Assembly: GCA_021432635.1 (NCBI GenBank)
Contig: MU270052.1
Span: 466,137-530,136 of the forward strand
Length of the DNA stretch: 64,000 nt
From: Thozetella sp. PMI_491
Taxonomy: Eukaryota > Ascomycota > Sordariomycetes > Chaetosphaeriales > Chaetosphaeriaceae
Reading direction: 5' to 3'
The translations under genes were made by a program, and so were the position numbers. Shown here one piece after another: positions 34,164-44,679 of the stretch (its first letter is position 1; the number at the start of each line of letters is the position of its first letter). The notes under the pieces are model-generated. The model was not told where the DNA came from, made no database searches, and saw only the letters and a program-made list of their open reading frames with translations.

Positions 34164-37100
34164 TTAGTACACCTCCAGCACATAGCGGCCATTCTCCTTG
34201 AGGCGCTCAATCTCCTTGCGCGGGTCGACCTTGCGTCCGCTAGCCTTCGCCTCCACGGCGATAGCCTCCTGCAGGACTTCGGTGACGTCAGGAACAGGCC
34301 ATGTGGGTCCGCAGAGGTAGAACGACCCCTCCAGGTCGATGTAGGCCTTGACGATGTCCTTCATGGTCTGCCGCATGCGATCCTGAATGTAGATCTTCTG
34401 CGGCTGGTCGCGCGAGAAGGCAGCGCCGAGCAGCGTGACGATGCCGGCGTCCAAGTAGGCCTCCCACTCCTCGCCGTACAGGTACTCCTCGCGCTGGTGC
34501 CGGCTGCCGAGGTACAGGAGGATGGGGCCAATCTCCTTGCCCTGGGCCTTCTCCATGGCCCGGTACTGCACGAAGGCGCGGAACGGAGCGAGACCCGTTC
34601 CGAGACCAGCCATGATCAGCGGCGCCGTCGACTTGGCGGGCAGCTTCATGACCGAGGGCTTGACCGATGCGGTCACCGTGGTGCCCACGGTGAGCTTGGA
34701 GAGGTAGCGCGAGGCATGACCATACCGAGTGCGGCCCTTGGTGTCGACCCAGTCGACAACGACAATCATGAGCGCCACAGCGGTCGGGGAGACAGCCTGT
34801 GCCGAGGCAATACTGTACTCGCGGCGCTTGAGCGGAGCGACGATGCGCACGAGCTCCTGGAACGCGGGACGGGCCGACGGGAATTCTTCAAAGATGTCCA
34901 CGTAGGACACGGTGTCGACCTCCGACTTCTGCTTGTACGCCTCGGTGCCTTCCTTGCTGCCGAGGAACTCGAGCTTGGACCTCTCCTTCTCGTCGGTGGC
35001 GAACTCAGCCAGGGCCTCAAAGAACCGCTTGGGCGGCTTGCCTAGGATGTCGATGTTCTGCACAAGGGACTGGAAGACGGTGCGAGTCTCCAAGGCGGTA
35101 GAGTTCTCACGCGAGGGAACTTGGACGAGATCGTCACCGTTGAGGCCGTAGAACTTGATGAAATCCTGCACCTGCTCGACATCGTTGTCGGCGTGGATGC
35201 CCAAGGCCTCACCAATATCGTATGTGAGACCCGAGTCGCCGAGGTCGAACTCAATGTGGAAGATGTTGCGGTCGTACGTGAGGGGAGTGAGGCGACGGTT
35301 CTCCTTGACAGTGATGGTGTGCGTCTTGACCGTGAGGTCGGGACGCAGCGTCGTCTGCGTGCCGTAGGCCTCCTTGAAGAGAAGGCCCTTGGCGGCAGAT
35401 TCCCAGCCGCCAACCTGGGGGACCTGCTCCGCCTCCTCCTTGTCGAAGGGCACAAAGCTGTTAAGCTTGAACGACTGGCTGGTCGGGACCGAAATCTCCG
35501 CTTCAGCCCAAGCAGCAGGGACCTCGACGGGCACGAGCCACTGGCCTAGAGAGTCTAGGATCTCTTGGAAGGTGGTCTTGTCTTCCGCCACGACGCCAGC
35601 CTTCAAGAGCTTCTCTGGGGTGGTATCAGGACGAGAGACCTGGAAGAACGCAAGCTCGACGAGGAGGCTCGCGTGCTTCCCAAGGGCAGGGGAGAAGGAC
35701 GAATCAAGAGCGAAGAGCTGGAGACCATTCTGCTGGATGGTCCTCCGAGCGGCAGGAGCGATGCGCTTCTCGGTGTCCTCCGGCTTGAAAGCCGGCAGCC
35801 GCAGGATGACCTTGCCGCCGGGCTTAACCTCATCCAGGATTGCGACGTCCTTGAGCAGCTTCTCTTCGCCGACGTAGGTAACGTCGGCGTGCTCGACGAT
35901 GTAAGGCGCCTCGATGGTCTGCTTCGAGCTCCGAATCTCAGTCCGCACAACGCCGCCCTGGATGATGTTGTCGTGGGCTTCGTTGACGTAGACGTTGTTG
36001 GTGGACTCCTGAGCGAAGATGCTCCCGATGGAAGAAGGAGCGCCAGCAGCGGGCGAGTTGTCAAGATCCCAGAAGGTGTACTGCTCTCCCTGCTTTAGCA
36101 AAGTCAAGCTCACCTCCGCTGCCTGGCCCGGCTTGCTAGTGACCTGCTCGATAACTGTAGCGACCGAGCTAGGGGTGTGTACGTCTGAGGCGGCATACTT
36201 GACATCAACCACAGTCGGCTCGGACGCCCACTTGTCCGCGAACGAGACAGCGGCGAGGACATCCGAGAATAGAGCGGACTGAATCGAGGCGTCCTCGACC
36301 GAGACGGCATCGCGAACCTGGCCGAACACAGCGATCTGCTGGACCGAGGCAGGGAGCACGTTCAAGAAGGCCTCTTCGATGAAGGGTCGGTAGATGCGCA
36401 CGTTAACCACACCCACTTGCTTGCCCTCGGCGGCCAGGCGGCTCACAACCTGCTTCGCAAGCTGGGACTCGACGCTACCGAAAACCACAAGGACAGTCTC
36501 GGGGGCTTCGTGTCCGTGATACTCGAACGGCTCGTAGGCGGTGCCCAGCTCGTTGTTGAAAGCGCGCAGGAGCTCGACCACCTTGCCAGCGTTGTCGAGC
36601 CTCTTGTTCAGCGACTCGGCCTCCTTGGACACGTTCTTGTAGATCTCGGCCACTCCGACCTCGCTCAGGGCATCAATCACCCTCAAGGTCTCGCGGGAAG
36701 TGCGCAGACCGTCATAGATGTGGATAGTAGGTAGGACAGCGGCCAGCAGAGTGGAGAAGAGGGCCATGTGCTGGGTCTCGTAGGCCGAAGAGCTCGACAC
36801 CAGGCCCAGGCCAAGGTCCTCGGCGATCTGAAGCGCAGACTCATACTCGGTCACCAGGCCATGCTTGGCAGAGTAATCTACCGCGGCAACATGGGCTACG
36901 AATGGGCTGGCGACGCTATAGAGAAGCGAGAGCTGGTCCAGGGCAGCGCGCAGGTGGTGCAAGCTCAGCGACGGAGCAAGCAACGTCTGGGGGATGTGCC
37001 TCTTGCTCAGGTCGAAGTCCTTGGAAAAGATATAACCCAAGGCGAAGGAGCCAGCACCAGACCGGGTCTGGAGGGGTAGGACCGAGGTGGCCTCACCATG

Positions 37101-37316
37101 GATGTTGTTCTCCCGCTTCGCCGCCCACTCCTTAACGGCGACATCCAGATCAAAGGACTCGGGCGAGTACGAGAAGATCTTGTCCGAGAGCTTGTAGGCA
37201 ATCTGTTGCACGAGCAATTGGGCCGTGACGTAGGTAGGGCCAGAGATGTTGGAGATCGCGACCTGGCGGCCCAGGGGGAGAGTCGAGGAGACCCTCGTGG
37301 AACCGGATGCAGTCAT
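34164..37316 (-). CDS. MET10: assimilatory sulfite reductase flavoprotein (alpha) subunit
   Basis: Single exon, 1050 aa, close to the roughly 1035 aa of yeast Met10. The N-terminal half (about 20-400) resembles the pyruvate-ferredoxin oxidoreductase gamma/alpha-like region found in fungal Met10 (GPTYVTAQLLVQQIAYKLSD; SLSLHHLRAALDQLSLLYSVASPFVAHVAAVDYSAKHG in parts). The C-terminal half is a ferredoxin-NADP reductase module: FAD block RREYSIASAQ near residue 830, NADPH block MAGLGTGLAPFRAFVQYR near 905, then YLGSRHQREEYLYGEEWEAY, and the end FYLCGPTWP...YVLEVY. It passes electrons from NADPH via FAD to the heme/FMN subunit (Met5-like, not in this window) for sulfite to sulfide reduction in sulfate assimilation. 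Cytosolic. It diverges from the CCC2-like gene across a 3.2-kb region. A HAL2/MET22-like gene of the same pathway lies about 10 kb away. Confidence 0.95.
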   Translation of the reverse strand: MTASGSTRVSSTLPLGRQVAISNISGPTYVTAQLLVQQIAYKLSDKIFSYSPESFDLDVAVKEWAAKRENNIHGEATSVLPLQTRSGAGSFALGYIFSKDFDLSKRHIPQTLLAPSLSLHHLRAALDQLSLLYSVASPFVAHVAAVDYSAKHGLVTEYESALQIAEDLGLGLVSSSSAYETQHMALFSTLLAAVLPTIHIYDGLRTSRETLRVIDALSEVGVAEIYKNVSKEAESLNKRLDNAGKVVELLRAFNNELGTAYEPFEYHGHEAPETVLVVFGSVESQLAKQVVSRLAAEGKQVGVVNVRIYRPFIEEAFLNVLPASVQQIAVFGQVRDAVSVEDASIQSALFSDVLAAVSFADKWASEPTVVDVKYAASDVHTPSSVATVIEQVTSKPGQAAEVSLTLLKQGEQYTFWDLDNSPAAGAPSSIGSIFAQESTNNVYVNEAHDNIIQGGVVRTEIRSSKQTIEAPYIVEHADVTYVGEEKLLKDVAILDEVKPGGKVILRLPAFKPEDTEKRIAPAARRTIQQNGLQLFALDSSFSPALGKHASLLVELAFFQVSRPDTTPEKLLKAGVVAEDKTTFQEILDSLGQWLVPVEVPAAWAEAEISVPTSQSFKLNSFVPFDKEEAEQVPQVGGWESAAKGLLFKEAYGTQTTLRPDLTVKTHTITVKENRRLTPLTYDRNIFHIEFDLGDSGLTYDIGEALGIHADNDVEQVQDFIKFYGLNGDDLVQVPSRENSTALETRTVFQSLVQNIDILGKPPKRFFEALAEFATDEKERSKLEFLGSKEGTEAYKQKSEVDTVSYVDIFEEFPSARPAFQELVRIVAPLKRREYSIASAQAVSPTAVALMIVVVDWVDTKGRTRYGHASRYLSKLTVGTTVTASVKPSVMKLPAKSTAPLIMAGLGTGLAPFRAFVQYRAMEKAQGKEIGPILLYLGSRHQREEYLYGEEWEAYLDAGIVTLLGAAFSRDQPQKIYIQDRMRQTMKDIVKAYIDLEGSFYLCGPTWPVPDVTEVLQEAIAVEAKASGRKVDPRKEIERLKENGRYVLEVY

Positions 37317-37939
37317 GGCTGTGGAATCGGGGAGTGTGGCCGGGGGAGGGCTCGAATCTTCAAATTAGGCTGTCTCAAGGCTTCTTGGGCGTCTTCTTAG
37401 GTTGCCAATGCTGGAGGAGAGGAGAAGCGCCTTGCTCGGTGTTTGCTCCTTCCAGACAAGCAGGCGCAATTGCGCAATCGGCCACTCGCCACGTGAAGGG
37501 CCGTGTAGGGGGTCTTTGGGAGGGTCCAAAAAAGGGTCAAGGAGATCTCTCGGGATGTTGGAAAAGGGGAGAGAATAGCTGTGGATGTGGTTTACACAGC
37601 AAATCCCGGAGAAGCAACAGCGTGTTATCCAAGATAACGGGAGGGGATATATAGGTATCTTTCTAGAAGAGAAAGAAACGGCAGACAGGAAGAGACGAAA
37701 GAAAGAAAAAGTAGACCTACCAATGCGTTACCGGAGGGCAATTTTCTTCCAGGTGCTAAAGCTTCCTCCTACGGGTCCATCGAAGACCCTTCGACCAAAA
37801 TTCGACATTGTTCGCGACGGAAGTCGATGGCGTGATTTGTGCTAGTCCGTTTTGGGGTAGCGCCTCCGCGGCCAGATTTGCCTCGATGCGCAGGCCCCCC
37901 AGATCTAGACCCCGCTGGCCAGGAGACGCGGCCGTTCCA

Positions 37940-37952
37940 GGGTTAGGGTTAA
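37940..37952 (+). promoter_or_regulatory. telobox-like GGTTAGGGTTA
   Basis: The sequence AGGGTTAGGGTTA, about 625 bp upstream of the MET10 start, is two units of the TTAGGG telomere repeat. In fungi, Tbf1/Teb1-type Myb proteins bind such motifs in promoters. It may be a regulatory site or a chance match. Confidence 0.35.
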
Positions 37953-38877
37953 CGACGCCTTGACCATCGCCACTTTTGTCCCTGGGTGCTCTGGGATTGG
38001 ATCGATGCGGCTGGGGAGGTGCAAGGATGTCTGTGGCTTGCAGAAACCTTACAGCGCTCAACGAATGCTTATTCTGGTGACAGTGAGACAGGCAAGGCGG
38101 GTATTATGCCACCAACCGGAAGACATCGGTCGGCTCGTCTTGTACATGACCGGCCTCATTTACTTGTTTCCAGCCAAATCATTTTGCAGACACCTCACTT
38201 CACTTGTGGCGTCAGTAGCCGAACCTGTCCCTCGACAGCGGCAAAGTGGGAACCGATGTCCGTTAGGATCCGGCGTCGCACACATCCAAGCGCTGAGGTT
38301 GTGGCGACGGCTATATATCTCGAGGTCACCGGGGGTAGATGTCTTTTCGACAGATATGACCACATGTCAGGGCGCCCCGACATAATACCTGTCCTCCATC
38401 TAAGTGTCCATGCTCAGCCGCAGTGAGCCCTGTCAAAGGACTCCAATTCCAGGGCCACGGCTGTCACCATGCGGCCCGTTCGGCTACCTACGCTTAGCGT
38501 CTTGCATTTAGTATCCTTCTTTTCCGGCTCATACCCGAGAAATATAGCGTCCGCTCACTTCAATAGCACGCATAGCAGCGGCCGGAGTGCCCGTTCTTCC
38601 GTGCGCTGTCCGAGATGCTATGGCACATCGTCGACCTAGACCTTGGAGCACGACAGTTGTCCCAGAGCTCGCGACATAAGAAACATCGCCCGGGCAAACC
38701 CAAATACAGAAACCTGACCTTCATAGTCGAGCAAGACATTTCGGCGTGGCATTCCTCTTTGTTTGACATGGGTTGGGTCGAGCACCTCCTGTCTCACTTA
38801 ATGGTTGAGGGTAGCGCCTCGTTTAGATCAATCATAAAAGGATGGTTGGTTTAAACGAGCTTTTTTTGCTCCTTCCT

Positions 38878-38907
38878 ACCCCCCTTCCCCCCTTCCCCCC
38901 TCCCCCA
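38878..38907 (+). repeat. C-rich imperfect tandem tract
   Basis: Successive runs of C separated by TT or T (units like CCCCCCTT), 30 bp in all, in the MET10-CCC2 intergenic region. On the minus strand it is a G-rich tract with several GGGG runs. Confidence 0.8.
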
Positions 38908-40521
38908 TCGCAAGAGCCGAAGCACAGGGGTAGAACTCAGATTGGTCTAGCTGGAAGCGAAGCGTTCGAGTCAAGCAATTCAGCCGGGTCAATGGGAATT
39001 GTTCGAGAACCCCCCAGTGGCTGCTAGCCAATGACTCAAGCCTTAGGGAGCGGAACAGGCTGCGGACGTGCATCGCTCGCTGCGCCAAAAAGGCGTTAGC
39101 ATCAGCCGCGCTGTACACGTTTAGGGTGGCGTAATGGGAATGCATGACTACCAATGACCTCTTGCCTGAGCAAAAACTGCGACACCACCCTCCGCATCAC
39201 GCGATCTGTCGGCCAATTCTGGGCAATTGAGCCTGGTAAATTGAGCGATCCTCTGGCTCACATGAAGACACTGGATATCAAGATCGGCTGCAAGCAAGCG
39301 ATCTCGTCTCAGTCAGCGTCTCTCGGATCTCTCTATTCGAGGACTCGCATCCATGAGAGAACAGGAGGGTCTGCCCTGGCCATGACAGTAGTGCTTTCGT
39401 GCTAGCGAGCCTGCTTGGGTCGATTCCCGGTTTGTCATGGATGTTTTTCCCCACTCAGATGTGTTGCGTCCTAGAGTTGCCCAGAGAGAAAACAACAAGC
39501 AAGAGAACAAAGGCATAGAGCGGCGAGCACAAAGGGGCCAATCCGGAGCAGACGGTGGACTAGACTCCGACATTCACCAACGGATCGGAGGCACCCGGGC
39601 AGACCCGCTTGTCTTCCGGGCGGACGGTCAGCTGCGTCGTTTGCGGCATTTGTGCGGCGACACCGCCTTCCTTAGGCTCTCCGTTCCGGTTCTGGCGGCA
39701 AGTGGCCGGGGTCATGGCTTGGCAGCGACGAGTGCCGGCCGTTGGGGGATCCATGACGCGCTATCCGGAAGGCAAAACCTAGTCTGGCCAGTCACACCGC
39801 CTTGCCTCTGCTCTAATGACGACCGCTTAGGTGGTACCAGAGGCAAGCGTGACCCACGGCGTTCCCAATTTCTGCGCTGCTAGCGCTGGGTCCTGTTTTG
39901 CATGCAGCCCCTTGCATTGCGTGCATTTTGCGTAAAATGGATGAATAATTCGAGACTGCGTTTCCACGCCGTTCGACTGATTTAAAAGGTAGAAGAGCCA
40001 CCTGTCGCCGAGGAACATATATCGATGCCCTCGACATCTATGCAAAAGAGAGAAAGAAAAAATTATCTCCAGGCATCTCTTTGATCTTCCTCTCCCCGGC
40101 TGAACTGCCTCCTTGACCAAGAGTTGGCCCGTCAGCAGAGTAACTCCAGAGTCCGTCCCACCTCCGTGACCCGCCGGTGAAAGCTCACCCCTCGCTTCCA
40201 CCAACCTTTACTCGACACCCGCCAGCTTCGACCACAATATCGAAGCGTTACTCCAAGGGCTCCCCGCAAGCAACCTCCCGCCTCCAGGTCTTGGCTCTCA
40301 ACTTCAGGCTAATTCATTTTCGCGGGGCACCTGCACCGGTCCGCGTTTCCTATAGCGGACGCCGGTAATATAAACAATCTACCATAGAGCACGGCAATAA
40401 CGCCAATCAAACCCCGAGCCAAGCCTTGCTTCCTGTCTGGTGCAGCTACACGGGGTTTTCGCGAGGGACTCAGGGCGCGCCGCTCTACCCGGGGGTCGCT
40501 TAGCATTTAATATCAACCACC

Positions 40522-43500
40522 ATGGGGCCGGCTTCCAGAAGCCTCCCCAAGAGGGGGGATGGCACCGTTACGACATCATTCCTGCTCGGGAACCTTCACT
40601 GTCCCACTTGCGTCTCCGCCATAAAAGAGGTCATACACCAAGCCTGTGGCGACCACGTCCACTGGGTTTCGCCAAACGTCGTAACCTCGGTTGTCACTGT
40701 GGAACACGACTCAGCCGCCTCCCCATCCGTCAAAGAGATGCACTCCGCCCTGGAGGACAGCGGCTTCGAGGTCTGCGGTATCACTACCTCTGCTAGCGCC
40801 GCATCCGGGGCGGCAGACCAGGACGCCCTCATGATCACCAACTTGGAGAACGGGGATAGCAGCAGGGGCGACGGAGGAGCTCGGGGGCCAGCTTCTACGT
40901 TCGCGAGATGGGCCTCGGCGTCGAGAGCTACGAATAAGAGCCATTCTGTGTCATCCCAGGCGCACCTGAAAAACTGCGAGCAGTGCCGGGCGTCGAAGGG
41001 ACAGCAGCCGGTCGATAGGAAAGAAGAGGCTGTGGACACGCCGTTGCCGCATCCCTCCAGATCCACCCCGCTCGACGACTCCTCTATGTCGGAGGAAAAG
41101 AAGATCTCGACCAAATCATTCATAGCCGTGGAGACCGAACTCGCATACCCTCAGGTGTGGAGGGCGAGCCTCGCCATAGGGGGCATGACATGTGCAGCTT
41201 GCGCCAACAACATCAGCAAGGAACTGTATAAGCGAGACTGGGTAGTCAAGGCAGCTATCAATCTGGTCAATAACAGCGCCGTTGTTGACTTATCGGACAA
41301 GCGAAAAGTGGATGACCTCGTTGAAGCAATCGAGGACTTGGGATATGAGGCAACTCTCGACACAGTTATCGATCTTGCCGAAGAGCGAGCCAAGGCTCAG
41401 CAATCGACGGACTTGTGGCGGGCCACCCTCGCAATTGGGGGGATGACTTGTTCTGCATGCTCCAATGCTATCACTAACGAGGTTAAGAAGAGGGACTGGA
41501 TACGGTCCTTCGCCGTGAGTCTGGTGTCGAACAGCGCTACAGCTGAGTTCGAGGGAAAAGACAACGCCAGCAAGCTAGTCGAGGCGATAGAGGATCTAGG
41601 CTACGACGCAACGATCGACACGGTCGTTCAGTTAGGCCAAGAGGAAGCGGAAAAGCACGAGCGCACCGTTGAGATCAAGATCGATGGGCTCTACTGCGAA
41701 CACTGCCCGGGACGAGTCGTCAACAGTCTTGTTGGATTCAGGCGTCGCCTGGAGGTGGCCACCCAGCCAACACACCAACGACCCATCATCAAAGTCACAT
41801 ACACGCCTGATGCCCCCGATTTCACAGTCCGGCAGATCTTGGCCGCCATCGACGCGAGTGACCCGGCTTTCAAGGCGTCGATATATCACCCGCCCACTCT
41901 CGAGGAGCGCTCTAAGATCATTCAGCGGAAACACCAGAAGCAAATCTTCTACCGAGTCGTATTCACCGGCATCGTCTGCATTCCTACTTTCATCATCGGC
42001 ATTGTCTACATGAGCCTGATCCCCGGGCACACTACGTCAAAGATGTTCCTCATGAGCCCTTGGACCTCAGGAATTAGCCGGGCGCAAATGGCTTTGTTCA
42101 TCATGGCGACTCCGGTGTACTTCTTCGCGGCTGATATATTCCATGTTCGGGCTTTCAAGGAGATTCGAACGCTGTGGCGCCGCGGGAGCCGAGTTCCGAT
42201 CCTCCAGCGCTTCTACCGATTCGGCAGCATGAACACCCTGATGTCCCTCGGCACTACCATCGCGTACATCTCGTCAGTGAGCCAGATGATCGCCGCGGCG
42301 GTATACCAGCTGAGTTCGATTAACGACTCTAACTTCTACTTCGACTCGGTCGTGTTCCTGACCTTCTTCCTACTTGTCGGCCGTCTCATCGAGAGCTATA
42401 GCAAATCGAGGGCCGGAGACGCGGTTGAGATGCTTGGAAAGCTCAGGCCGACGACCGCGATCCTGGTCAAGGGGTACGGCTCTGAGACGATAGTGGATGA
42501 AGACGTGGTGGTACAAGCCGACACCCTGGATTTCGGCGATGTCGTGCGAGTCCCACACGGAGCCTCGCCGGCTGCGGACGGCATCGTTGTTCAAGGCGAG
42601 AGCAAATTCGACGAGTCCAGCCTCACAGGCGAATCGCGTCTGGTCAAGAAGGTCGTCGGAGACGAGGTGTTTGCTGGAACTGTGAACAAGGATGCAGCGA
42701 TCTTAGTGAAGATTACGGGCACCGCCGGCCAGTCGATGCTGGACCAGATCGTCAAGGTCGTAAGAGAAGGGCAGACGAGGCGGGCACCGGTCGAGCAGAT
42801 CGCTGACCTACTGACTACCTACTTCGTCCCATGTGTCACTTTCATCGCTATCCTCACCTGGGTGATTTGGCTCTCCCTTGGTTTCAGCGGCAACATCCCA
42901 ACGCACTACTTGGATGTGACCTCGGGAGGCTGGGCTGCCTTCTCGCTACAGTTCGCCATCTCGGTCTTTGTCGTCGCCTGCCCCTGCGGACTGGCACTCG
43001 CCGCCCCGACGGCCATTTTTGTTGGCGGTGGTATGGCTGCTCAGCACGGTATCCTGGCGAAGGGCGGAGGCGAGGCCTTTGAGAAAGCTAGCCACATTGA
43101 CTGCGTTGTCTTCGACAAGACGGGAACTCTCACGATAGGAGGGGAGCCTAGCATCACCGACTCAAAGATCCTAGCTGAGGATGGCGCACAGAAGGGCAGT
43201 ATTCTGGCGGCGCTCAAGGCCATTGAGGAAAACAGCAGCCACCCAATTGCCAAAGCTATCATTGCCTTCTGCAAGACTGAGGGGGTTGACCGCGCGAGCC
43301 TTGAGGATCTTCAGGAGATCCCCGGAAAGGGCATGAGGGCAACATTCAAGGATGCATCACCAGTTCCATTTGATCTAATTATCGGCAACGAGGCTCTCAT
43401 GGCAGATTTCCAGGTCCCTATCTCATCAGAGATGACCGAGACACTTCAGAGCTGGAAGCTCGAGGCCAAGTCGGTTGCCCTGGCGGCCATCCTGCCCCTT

Positions 43501-44199
43501 TCGGGCCCGTCCGAGGGCAACTGGACCCTCGCCGCTGCCCTCGCTATCTCAGACCCGATCCGTCCCGAGGCCCCGGCCATCATCCGTGCCCTCCAGTCCC
43601 GCGGGACGCGGGTGTGGATGCTATCAGGCGACAACCCGACCACCGCGGGCGCTGTGGGTTCCCAGCTCGGAATCCCGGCCGATCAGATCATCGCGGGCGT
43701 CCTGCCGACCGAGAAAGCAGCCAAGATCACGTATCTCCAGTCTACCCTCAAGGCGCGCCTCACGCCGGCGACCGAGTCGACCACCAAGCGCGCGCTCGTC
43801 GCCATGGTCGGAGACGGCATCAACGACTCGCCGGCCCTCGCAACCGCCGACGTCGGCATCGCCATCGGGTCCGGGTCCGACGTTGCCATCAGCAGTGCCG
43901 ATTTTGTCCTGGTCAAGAGCGACTTGCGGGCCGTGCTCACGCTGCTGGACCTCTCGACTGTGGTGTTCAACCGCATAAAGATCAACTTTGGGTGGGCGCT
44001 CGTGTACAACTGCATCGCGGTGCCGGTGGCCGCGGGCGCGTTCTACCCGATCATGACAAACGGGAACCATGTCCGGCTCGACCCCGTGTGGGCGAGTCTC
44101 GCGATGGCGCTGAGCAGTATCAGCGTGGTGTTGAGCTCGTTGGCGCTAAGGAGCCGGGTCCCTTTCATCGGCTTCCGGGAGAGGCGTGTTGTGGTTTGA
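40522..44199 (+). CDS. CCC2: copper-transporting P1B-type ATPase
   Basis: Single exon, 1225 aa. Four metal-binding-like modules precede the membrane part: a degenerate one with HCPTC near residue 30, two canonical ones with GMTCAAC near 220 and GMTCSAC near 306, and a variant with YCEHC near 390. The catalytic core follows: the actuator block ESKFDESSLTGES near 693, the intramembrane copper motif CPCGLALAAPTA near 819, the phosphorylation site DKTGTLT near 864, the HP locus SSHPIAKA near 910 and hinge GDGINDSPALATADVGIAIGSG in two parts near 1096. This matches Ccc2/ATP7-type pumps, which load copper into the trans-Golgi for multicopper oxidases such as Fet3 and laccase. Yeast Ccc2 has only two N-terminal modules. 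Location in the Golgi is inferred from family. It is convergent with the Rsm1-like gene. Confidence 0.94.
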   Translation: MGPASRSLPKRGDGTVTTSFLLGNLHCPTCVSAIKEVIHQACGDHVHWVSPNVVTSVVTVEHDSAASPSVKEMHSALEDSGFEVCGITTSASAASGAADQDALMITNLENGDSSRGDGGARGPASTFARWASASRATNKSHSVSSQAHLKNCEQCRASKGQQPVDRKEEAVDTPLPHPSRSTPLDDSSMSEEKKISTKSFIAVETELAYPQVWRASLAIGGMTCAACANNISKELYKRDWVVKAAINLVNNSAVVDLSDKRKVDDLVEAIEDLGYEATLDTVIDLAEERAKAQQSTDLWRATLAIGGMTCSACSNAITNEVKKRDWIRSFAVSLVSNSATAEFEGKDNASKLVEAIEDLGYDATIDTVVQLGQEEAEKHERTVEIKIDGLYCEHCPGRVVNSLVGFRRRLEVATQPTHQRPIIKVTYTPDAPDFTVRQILAAIDASDPAFKASIYHPPTLEERSKIIQRKHQKQIFYRVVFTGIVCIPTFIIGIVYMSLIPGHTTSKMFLMSPWTSGISRAQMALFIMATPVYFFAADIFHVRAFKEIRTLWRRGSRVPILQRFYRFGSMNTLMSLGTTIAYISSVSQMIAAAVYQLSSINDSNFYFDSVVFLTFFLLVGRLIESYSKSRAGDAVEMLGKLRPTTAILVKGYGSETIVDEDVVVQADTLDFGDVVRVPHGASPAADGIVVQGESKFDESSLTGESRLVKKVVGDEVFAGTVNKDAAILVKITGTAGQSMLDQIVKVVREGQTRRAPVEQIADLLTTYFVPCVTFIAILTWVIWLSLGFSGNIPTHYLDVTSGGWAAFSLQFAISVFVVACPCGLALAAPTAIFVGGGMAAQHGILAKGGGEAFEKASHIDCVVFDKTGTLTIGGEPSITDSKILAEDGAQKGSILAALKAIEENSSHPIAKAIIAFCKTEGVDRASLEDLQEIPGKGMRATFKDASPVPFDLIIGNEALMADFQVPISSEMTETLQSWKLEAKSVALAAILPLSGPSEGNWTLAAALAISDPIRPEAPAIIRALQSRGTRVWMLSGDNPTTAGAVGSQLGIPADQIIAGVLPTEKAAKITYLQSTLKARLTPATESTTKRALVAMVGDGINDSPALATADVGIAIGSGSDVAISSADFVLVKSDLRAVLTLLDLSTVVFNRIKINFGWALVYNCIAVPVAAGAFYPIMTNGNHVRLDPVWASLAMALSSISVVLSSLALRSRVPFIGFRERRVVV

Positions 44200-44679
44200 A
44201 ACGGTGGATATTGCAATCCAAATATAAGATTCAGTCATTTCTTGTTTTTCTACGGTGTTTCCTTTTGCACCTTTTCCTGGAGTTGGTTTCGGGCCTGCTA
44301 AGGCCGATCGTGTTATGGAGCGTCGATACCCTGAATGGGCGCAAACATCCTCAGTCCTGCGTTGCCTAGATAATAAATACCTAAGTTTATCTTTTTACAC
44401 AAAGCTGTCAGCTTCTGCATAATTGATTCTATCATCGGATTGTTTCTTCATTGTGTGACGAAACGTGAAGGTTGCTCTACATTTCCGCTATCTGAATAAA
44501 GCCAAACGCCTGTAAGGGGGGAGAGTGCCCTTTCATATTACTATACAGAGTGTGCCATGTTGTTGTAAGCTCAGACATCGCGACCTCTTTCAAGAGGCTT
44601 GTCCAGGGCTGCCATGCTAGCCATCTTCTATGCATGATGATCACCATATGCCCACCGCTAGATTCTATGCAGCTCAGCT
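44200..44679. other. convergent 3' intergenic spacer
   Basis: About 480 bp of AT-richer sequence between the ends of the copper ATPase and the C3HC zinc-finger gene; no gene seen. Confidence 0.5.

Larger units (their letters stand above)
37317..40521. promoter_or_regulatory. 3.2-kb divergent intergenic region, MET10 and CCC2
   Basis: Long region between divergent starts with no supportable gene. Close to MET10 it includes a purine-rich stretch (about 37660-37720) and a double telomere-type TTAGGG motif at 37940-37952. ATGGCGTGAT at 37826-37835 is one base from the Cys3/MetR consensus ATGRYRYCAT. A C-rich imperfect repeat of TTCCCCCC units lies at 38878-38907. Further right, frames are short and composition-driven. 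The last 300 bp are C-rich and should be the CCC2 leader. Confidence 0.4.

Noticed and set aside
37826-37835. Cys3/MetR-like site ATGGCGTGAT upstream of MET10
   Set aside because: One mismatch in the conserved CAT half breaks the palindrome, so I do not list it as a separate site.
39383-39427. tRNA-like hairpin: CATGACA and TGTCATG can pair, with GGGTCGATTCCC between them
   Set aside because: Total length is under 60 bases, there is no D-arm, and the T-loop is one base short of the TTCGANT consensus, so it is not a tRNA gene.
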